Positions 1 through 5,867 of a stretch of 9,590 nt of DNA are shown piece by piece (position 1 is the first letter of the stretch; every line of letters begins with the position of its first letter). The translations under genes and the position numbers were made by a program. The notes below the pieces were generated by a model. That model did not search any database and was not told the DNA's origin. It saw only the letters and a list, made by a program, of their open reading frames with translations. Source of the DNA: Planctomycetota bacterium (lineage in GTDB: Bacteria > Planctomycetota > SZUA-567); assembly GCA_031270145.1 (NCBI GenBank), contig JAISYD010000014.1, positions 1 to 9,590 on the forward strand, in the 5' to 3' direction.

Positions 1-1
1 G

Positions 2-1582
2 CCGCTTATCGACCAGATACTCGATTTGGTATGGGACAGACTCTTTCCCGGCGGGTTTCCCGGCGGCGGAGACGGGAAAAATATCTGCGATCCGGCCCTG
101 GGTTGCGGTTATTTCCCCCTCCGCTTGGTTGAGCGCCTGTTGGCCGGGCATCCCTCCCGCCTGCCCGACATCCGCCGCTGGGCCGCCAACCATCTCTACG
201 GCGCCGACAGCGACGCCGGGGCGTTGTTCATGGCCAAGACGCTGCTCTGGCTCGCCCTTTCCGGCCGCGGGGAGGAATTCATCCCGCCGCCCGGACGCTT
301 CCGGCTAGGCGATTCCCTGCTTGGCCCCGGCTTTGCCGGCATTCCCGGCTTCGGGACAGCCGCCCATCCGGACGGCGCGCCGATAGTGGACTGGCCGGCG
401 GCGTTCCCCGAAATCGCCGCCGGCGGCGGTTTCGACATCATGGTCGGCAACCCCCCCTACGAGGCGCTGACGAATTTCCGCCGCCGGCCGGAAAGGGAGC
501 GCCTGGCCCGGGCTCTGCGCCAGTCCGGCCATTACCGCTATTCCCTGCATGGACAAGTCAACCTGTACCGCTGCTTCATCGAAAGGGCCCTCGACCTGCT
601 CCGGCCCGGCGGCGTGCTGGCGCTGGTGGTTCCCCTGTCGCTGGCCCGCGACGCCTCCTCCCTGCCTCTCAGGCGGCGGCTGTTGGAAAGCGAGGCGGCC
701 GACGACTGGAGTTTTTTCCCCGAAAGCGACCGCCTGTTCGCCGGCGTCACCCAGTCGCTTTGCGTTTTCCGAGCGGTCCGGGGCGGCGGCGGGGCGGGGA
801 AACTGCGGATCCGCCAGGGCGGCGCCGTCAGGGAATGGAGCCTGGCCAAAAAAAACGCCTGGGGCGGCGACCCGATCCTGCCCTTTCCCGACGAGGCTGA
901 AAACGATTTGTGCGCTTGGTTGCGCTCCCATTGCCGGACCAGCCTGGGAGAGGCGGCCGACCTGCGGGTGGGCGAAGTGGATCAGACGGTTTACCGCGAC
1001 TGTATGCTGGCGGAGGACAGCGGTTGCCTGCTGGCCAGGGGGACGCACCTTTCGCCGTTCCGGTTGGACCTTGATCCCGCGCCGGGCAAGGCTAGGTTTC
1101 TGGATCGGGAGCGCTTCCTGGCGATGCGGGGCGGGATGGCGGAGGCGGTCGCCGGGCGGGCGGCGCGCTTCCGGGTCGTACAATTGGGCATTCGGAACAT
1201 GCTGTCGCGGCCGAGGCTGATTGCGGCCCTGGCCCCGCCGGGCGTATTCATCGGCAACAGCCTGAACGTTCTCGTCCCCAAGGGCGGCTTGCCGCTCGAA
1301 AGCCTGGCCGGGCTGCTTAACTCGCGGCTGTTGGACCGGCTGTTCCGCCTCGGCAGCGGCAACAACAACATCAACCTGGCGGAGGTGCGCCGCTTGCCCT
1401 TTCCGGAGCATCCGGATCCGGTCCTGGCCCTGGCGGTCGCCGATGCCTACCGGCTTTGCGCCGCCTTCGCCAAGGACGCCCCGGCCGACTTGGCCGACGC
1501 CCGCGGGCGATTGGACGCGGCGGTGGAGGATTTTTACCGGTTGCCGGCCGATTTGCGGAAAATTTTGGCCGGCCAGGCGTGA
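2..1582 (+). CDS. Eco57I/TaqI-like adenine-N6 DNA methyltransferase, 5' end outside window
   Basis: Probable S-adenosylmethionine-dependent DNA adenine-N6 methyltransferase of a type II or IIG restriction-modification system, or a solitary enzyme. The frame is open to the window edge. The codons before the TTG at 26 read PLIDQILD, which resembles the conserved segment just ahead of motif I, so I treat the gene as truncated. Numbering residues from the TTG at 26, motif I (SAM binding) is CDPALGCGYF at 21-30. An acidic motif GADSDAGALFMAK lies at 59-71. The catalytic NPPY is at 142-145, encoded at 449-460. A NLYRCFIERALDLLRPGG block lies at 179-196. The C-terminal part (about 385-515) looks like a TaqI-type target-recognition domain, with NSLNVLVP at 411-418, LLNSRLLDRLF at 430-440 and GNNNINLAEVRRLPFP at 445-460. 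No nuclease motif is visible, but one could lie in the missing N-terminus. It converges on comEC. Family assignment is strong; partner enzyme and target site are unknown. Confidence 0.88.
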   Translation, partial: PLIDQILDLVWDRLFPGGFPGGGDGKNICDPALGCGYFPLRLVERLLAGHPSRLPDIRRWAANHLYGADSDAGALFMAKTLLWLALSGRGEEFIPPPGRFRLGDSLLGPGFAGIPGFGTAAHPDGAPIVDWPAAFPEIAAGGGFDIMVGNPPYEALTNFRRRPERERLARALRQSGHYRYSLHGQVNLYRCFIERALDLLRPGGVLALVVPLSLARDASSLPLRRRLLESEAADDWSFFPESDRLFAGVTQSLCVFRAVRGGGGAGKLRIRQGGAVREWSLAKKNAWGGDPILPFPDEAENDLCAWLRSHCRTSLGEAADLRVGEVDQTVYRDCMLAEDSGCLLARGTHLSPFRLDLDPAPGKARFLDRERFLAMRGGMAEAVAGRAARFRVVQLGIRNMLSRPRLIAALAPPGVFIGNSLNVLVPKGGLPLESLAGLLNSRLLDRLFRLGSGNNNINLAEVRRLPFPEHPDPVLALAVADAYRLCAAFAKDAPADLADARGRLDAAVEDFYRLPADLRKILAGQA

Positions 1583-1591
1583 AACCGGTGG

Positions 1592-3955
1592 TCACGGGCC
1601 GACGATCCGCCGCCAAACCCCGTCGGCGAACCCCGAGAGCCCGTCGTCCCCCAACCGGATCACGCCATAGGCGCGGCGCGAAAACCAATTTGGCCGGGAG
1701 GCGGGAATCGTCCAGCCCAGCGAGGCGATCGGGACGGCGAAGGCGGAATCGGGAAGGCTTTGCCAGGCGCCTGGGGCGAAGCCCAGGACCAACAACCGGA
1801 AACCAAGTTTGCCCGCGTCAAGTCGGAGCCTTTCCGCCCAGTTCGCGGTGAGGCGGGGGGCGAGACAAACGCTTTTCCCTCCGGTCCGGGCCGCCAGCCA
1901 AATCAATCGGCCCTGAAAATCCCGCCGGAAGGCGTATTCCACTCCCGGCGCCCCCGGAACCGGCGCCCAGCCGAAACTCCGCCAGGTCTGGACCGGATCC
2001 GTTGTTTTCAGATTGGTTTCATCCCCCACGCCGAAATGCCAATCCAGGGACGACAGCCTCCCCGCCCTGGCCGAACCGATGGCGACCACTCCGACCCTTC
2101 CGTTCCGCCTCAGGCTGTGCAGCCAGCCGGCCTCGTCCAAGCCGCTCCGGCCAATGCCGCCCAGCGCCGCGACGCCGCCGGCCTCCGACTCAACGACCAG
2201 GCTGCCAAAGCCGCGGCCGGGCAGGACGGCGATCCTGCCCCCGGCCGGCGGCCCCTCCGATCGCAGGCTTGCCAGCAAGGCGGCGAGGGAAAGCGCCAAG
2301 GGGATGAAGGACAGCCTTCGCCAGCGGCGCCGGAAATTCCCGCTCCCCCCCGTACCTGGGATCAGGACCAGCCCCGCCGCCAGATAAAAAAGGAAAACCT
2401 GACCTCCTCCCGGCGCATGGCATGGGAAGGACGACCCGGGCAAACGGTCGATCCACAAGGCGATCTCGACCAGGACGCCGGTGGGCAGGGTGAGGAGCCA
2501 GGCGGCGCCCGGAAGCCAGCCGAGCCAGGGCAGCAACAAGCCGCCGGCCAGCACCAGGGACATCAGGGGGATGACGAAGACGTTGATCGGCAGGCCGGCC
2601 AGATTGATTTGGTTGAACACCAGGGCGACGATGGGAAAAAGCCCGAGCCAGGTGGCTACGCTTAGCCGCAGCAAGGCCGCCCCCTCCCTCGCCAGGCGGC
2701 TACGCCAGGAGGGGAAAGCGATCGGACGCGGAGTTTCGCCGTCCCGGCCGGCGCCGTACCCGAGGCCGGCGTAAAGGAAGACCATGGCCGTGAAGCTCAA
2801 TTGGAAGCTGACGTCCATGGGCGAGGAGGGATTGTGGAGGGTAAGGAAGAGGGCGGCGGCCCCCAGCGAATTCAGCCTCTCGCCCCTCCGGCCGGCGATG
2901 ACGCCCAAAAAATGCAGACACACCATCAGGGTCGCCCGAACCGCCGCCACCTGCCCTCCGGCCATCCCGAGATAGAGCAAAGAAAGGAGAAGACAGCCGC
3001 CGGCCCGACTCCGGCCGGACAAGGCCAGCCAGCCGCTGACCCACCACAGCAGCCCTACCACCAGCCCGACATGCAAACCGGAAATAGCCAGCACATGCCC
3101 TATGCCGACCCGGCGGAAGGAGTCGCGCAGCCCGGCGTCCAAATTCCCGCGATAGCCGTAGAGCATGGCGGCGAGGAGATTGCCGTGGGCGCCGCCCGAC
3201 GCCAGCGTGCGCTCGATGGCCCAGCCCCGCAACTCGTCGATATGCCGCCGGAGACGGGTGGCGGCGGGCGGATCGTCGATCCGAATCACCTGGAAATGGC
3301 GGCGCTGCCCGGCTTCCCGCGGACGGGCGACGCCAAAGGAGGCGAAGATGCCGTCGCGTTCCAGCCATAGGGAGGGGTTGAAGGCGCCGGGATAGGCGGG
3401 CTGGCCGGGCGGCTCACGCCATACCCGGGCCAGGATCAGGTCGCCGCGGCGAAAAGCTAGGCCGGCCGGCCCGGACAACCGGGCCGGCAGATTGACGCTT
3501 TCCCCGCCTCCGGTCTCGACCAGCAAAACCGGCGCCCGCCAGACGCCGGTTTCGCCCGGCCGGATCCGGGACGGCCCCAAGGCTAGGAAGGATGCGTTGA
3601 ACCAGGTTTGGCCGGGCAACTTGCCGAGCGCCGCCTCCGCTTCCAAACGCCAGGCGGTTTGCCGCTCGCCGCCCAACAGGAAAAAAAACAGGCTGGCGAC
3701 GAGGATCAGCCGGTTCAGGCCGCGGCGGGCGAAAAAGCCGGGGCGGGGCAGGATGTGCCGACCGTAGCCGGCCGGCAGGACGGCCGGCGGCGGGGCGGCG
3801 CCAAGCCCCGGAGCGAGGAAAAAGCAAATGGCCAAAGCGCCGGCGGCCAGCCAGCCGGCGATTAGCCAATCGGACAGCCCCGGCCACAGCCGCGCCGACA
3901 CGGCCCCGGCCATGACCGCGAGGGCGAAACAAAACATGGGGCGGCTGGCCAGCAT
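1592..3955 (-). CDS. comEC: ComEC/Rec2 family DNA-uptake channel with degenerate C-terminal MBL-like domain
   Basis: Inner-membrane channel that in transformable bacteria passes single-stranded DNA into the cytoplasm. The protein has 787 residues, a normal length for the family. Hydrophobic segments lie near residues 8-26, 29-50 and 80-96. A beta-rich, OB-fold-like region follows at about 115-210 (TWFNASFLALG onward). The Competence domain runs from about 255 to 565 and carries the hallmark GIGHVLAISGLHVG at 284-297, then DVSFQLSF at 381-388 and several membrane helices (LPINVFVIPLMSLVLAGG at 455-472). The C-terminal 215 residues are laid out like the usual metallo-beta-lactamase-like domain (GRIAVLPGRGFGSLVVES at 573-590), but the expected HxHxDH is replaced by GSARAGR at 627-633. 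The start is the ATG 6 nt after the ABC-F stop; an in-frame ATG at 3937 is an alternative. No clear Shine-Dalgarno is seen, so translational coupling is likely. No other competence gene is in view, so a role in transformation is inferred. Confidence 0.9.
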   Translation of the reverse strand: MLASRPMFCFALAVMAGAVSARLWPGLSDWLIAGWLAAGALAICFFLAPGLGAAPPPAVLPAGYGRHILPRPGFFARRGLNRLILVASLFFFLLGGERQTAWRLEAEAALGKLPGQTWFNASFLALGPSRIRPGETGVWRAPVLLVETGGGESVNLPARLSGPAGLAFRRGDLILARVWREPPGQPAYPGAFNPSLWLERDGIFASFGVARPREAGQRRHFQVIRIDDPPAATRLRRHIDELRGWAIERTLASGGAHGNLLAAMLYGYRGNLDAGLRDSFRRVGIGHVLAISGLHVGLVVGLLWWVSGWLALSGRSRAGGCLLLSLLYLGMAGGQVAAVRATLMVCLHFLGVIAGRRGERLNSLGAAALFLTLHNPSSPMDVSFQLSFTAMVFLYAGLGYGAGRDGETPRPIAFPSWRSRLAREGAALLRLSVATWLGLFPIVALVFNQINLAGLPINVFVIPLMSLVLAGGLLLPWLGWLPGAAWLLTLPTGVLVEIALWIDRLPGSSFPCHAPGGGQVFLFYLAAGLVLIPGTGGSGNFRRRWRRLSFIPLALSLAALLASLRSEGPPAGGRIAVLPGRGFGSLVVESEAGGVAALGGIGRSGLDEAGWLHSLRRNGRVGVVAIGSARAGRLSSLDWHFGVGDETNLKTTDPVQTWRSFGWAPVPGAPGVEYAFRRDFQGRLIWLAARTGGKSVCLAPRLTANWAERLRLDAGKLGFRLLVLGFAPGAWQSLPDSAFAVPIASLGWTIPASRPNWFSRRAYGVIRLGDDGLSGFADGVWRRIVGP

Positions 3956-3961
3956 GGCGCT

Positions 3962-5857
3962 TCATCCCCGCTTGGCGTATTCGGCCTCCAAGCCGGCCTG
4001 CTCGCCTTCCAGGCCGGCCAGTTCGTTTTGCAATTGTCGCATCCGGTTGCCGTTCCGGCTGGCCGCGGGATCGGCGAAAGCGGCGTGGATCGCCGCCAGG
4101 CGCTCTTCATTGGCGATAATCCGCCTCTCCAGCTTGGCGGCGCTCCAGCCGGCGAAGGGATTGCCGCCGGCCAATCCCGGCTTGGCGCCGGCCAGGGACT
4201 TCGCTTTCGCCGGAGCCCGCCGGGCTTCGCGCCTCCGGGCTGCCTCCGGCCCGCGCTGGAAGCGGTCGCGCCCGGCCTCGGCCTCGGAAAAGCCCCCCTG
4301 GGTAATCCGCCAGGCGCCGTCCTCGATCCAGAGGACGCGATCCGCCACCTCGTCCAGGAAATAGCGGTCGTGGCTGATCGCCATGACGCTGCCGGGCCAG
4401 GCCGACAGGGCCAGGGTCGCCGCCTCGGCGCTTTGGATGTCGAGATGGTTGGTGGGTTCGTCTAGGAGCAGCGCGTTATGCCCCTGCAAGAGCAGCCGGA
4501 CGAGCATCAGCCGCTTCTTCTCGCCGCCCGAGAGGACGCGGATGGGTTTCATGGCGTCCTCGCCGGAAAAAAGCATGGCGCCCAGTTTATCCCGACGATC
4601 CTGATCGTCGGCCCCCAGGCCGGCGTCCTGGAGATGCTCAAGCGGCGTCCTTTCCTCGTCGGGGAAAACGTCGTGCTGGCCGAGCGTCCCCGCCTCGACG
4701 GTTGGCCCCCAGCGAAAGGCGCCGGCCAGGGGCGGCAGACGGCCCAGCAGGGTCTCGAATAAGGTGGTCTTGCCGGCCCCGTTGGGCCCCACCACGCCGA
4801 GGATTTCCCCGGGCGCCAGTTGGAACGCCATATCCGCCAGTAGTCTTTTTCCGGGGAAACCGATCGTCAGCCCGTACGTCTCAAGGACCAGATCGCCCAA
4901 GCGGCGCCCCAGGCGGAGATCCAGGGCGGCCAGGCGCGACTGATCCCGAGGGGCCTTGAGCGTTTCCAGCCGGGCCAGCCGCTTCATATGCGACTGGGCT
5001 TGGCGGGCGCGGGTCCCCGCCCGCCATTTGTTGATGAATATTTCCTCGCGGCGCAGGAACTCGCGCCGCTTCATGAACTCGCGCCATTCGGATTGCCGCC
5101 GCTCCTCCCGGATGCGCCGGGATTGGCTGTAATTGCCGGGATAGCAATAAAACCGGCCGCCGTCCAACTCCCAAACGCTTTCCACCATCCGGTCCAGGAA
5201 GCGCCGATCATGGGAAACGACCACGGCGGCGGCGGCGGAATTTTTGAGGAACCGCTCCAGAAAAGCGATGCCGGCCAAATCCAGATGGTTGGTCGGCTCG
5301 TCGAGAAGCCAAAGATCGGGCTCGCCCACCAGGAGCCGGGCCAAGGCGGCCCGGCAGCGCTCGCCGCCGGACAGCACACCAATATCCCGGTCGAATTGAT
5401 CCGGCCGGAGGCCGACGCCCCGCAGGATGGTCTCGGCCCGGCGCGCCGCCGACTCGCCGCCGCCGGCCTCGCGCCTGGCTTCGAGTTGCGCCAAACGGCG
5501 CAAAACCGCCTCCCGCTCCGCCGCCGGCGCGGCGGCCACCTCCCCGCGCAGCGCGTCGATGCCGGCGTCCAACTCCCGCCAGGGGCGGATCGCTTCGGCC
5601 ATGAGGCCGCGCGGCGTCGAGCCGGGCGGGAAAACCGGCGACTGCTCCAGCCTGGCGATTTCCAGGCCGCGCCGGCGGGCCAGCCCCCCCTCGCATTCCT
5701 CGTCTCCGGCCAATGCGCGCAACAGGCTGGTCTTGCCGCTGCCGTTGGCGCCGATCAACCCAATCCGGCCGCCGGCGGGGATAACAAAGGACGCGTCTTG
5801 AAAACAGACATGTCCGCCATAACTTTTGCCTAGCCGGTTGGCGGTCAGCAGGGTCAT
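3962..5857 (-). CDS. ABC-F family ATPase (ribosome-associated type, Uup-like tail)
   Basis: Soluble protein of 631 residues with two ABC ATPase domains and no membrane segment, which defines ABC-F. Family members bind the ribosomal E site and relieve stalled translation, and some give resistance to ribosome-targeting antibiotics. Domain 1 has Walker A GANGSGKT at 36-43, signature LSGGE at 162-166, Walker B LWLLDEPTNHLDL at 182-194 and a switch His at 216. The inter-domain linker is about 240-310, rich in Arg and Glu (FMKRREFLRREE at 261-272), as expected of the tRNA-contacting element. Domain 2 has GPNGAGKT at 357-364, LSGGE at 442-446, LLLDEPTNHLDI at 463-474 and a His at 496. All catalytic residues look intact. 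A basic Ala/Arg stretch at 537-560 leads into a charged helix pair at about 576-628 that resembles the C-terminal coiled coil of Uup. The gene starts 10 nt after the HEAT-protein stop and ends 6 nt before comEC. The exact subfamily (Uup, YdiF or other) cannot be fixed by eye. Confidence 0.93.
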   Translation of the reverse strand: MTLLTANRLGKSYGGHVCFQDASFVIPAGGRIGLIGANGSGKTSLLRALAGDEECEGGLARRRGLEIARLEQSPVFPPGSTPRGLMAEAIRPWRELDAGIDALRGEVAAAPAAEREAVLRRLAQLEARREAGGGESAARRAETILRGVGLRPDQFDRDIGVLSGGERCRAALARLLVGEPDLWLLDEPTNHLDLAGIAFLERFLKNSAAAAVVVSHDRRFLDRMVESVWELDGGRFYCYPGNYSQSRRIREERRQSEWREFMKRREFLRREEIFINKWRAGTRARQAQSHMKRLARLETLKAPRDQSRLAALDLRLGRRLGDLVLETYGLTIGFPGKRLLADMAFQLAPGEILGVVGPNGAGKTTLFETLLGRLPPLAGAFRWGPTVEAGTLGQHDVFPDEERTPLEHLQDAGLGADDQDRRDKLGAMLFSGEDAMKPIRVLSGGEKKRLMLVRLLLQGHNALLLDEPTNHLDIQSAEAATLALSAWPGSVMAISHDRYFLDEVADRVLWIEDGAWRITQGGFSEAEAGRDRFQRGPEAARRREARRAPAKAKSLAGAKPGLAGGNPFAGWSAAKLERRIIANEERLAAIHAAFADPAASRNGNRMRQLQNELAGLEGEQAGLEAEYAKRG

Positions 5858-5867
5858 GGGCGGATCG

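Noticed and set aside
305..1411. A 368-codon open frame on the minus strand inside the methyltransferase
   Set aside because: Its translation is Arg/Gln/Ala/Pro-rich with no motif and it mirrors a gene with clear catalytic motifs. Long antisense frames are common in GC-rich DNA.
1579..1595. GTGA-N9-TCAC symmetry holding both convergent stop codons
   Set aside because: The two stop codons themselves create TGA...TCA symmetry. With 4 paired bases and no T-run on either side it is not a supportable terminator.
1760..2665. A 301-codon open frame on the plus strand opposite comEC
   Set aside because: Its composition is dominated by Gln, Pro, Gly and Arg, no domain is recognisable, and it lies wholly within the ComEC gene.
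3414..3965. A minus-strand open frame with an ATG at 3965, overlapping the end of the ABC-F gene and the start of comEC
   Set aside because: It is a +/-1 shadow of comEC with Arg/Pro/Gly-rich translation. The comEC frame shows hydrophobic segments over the same bases.
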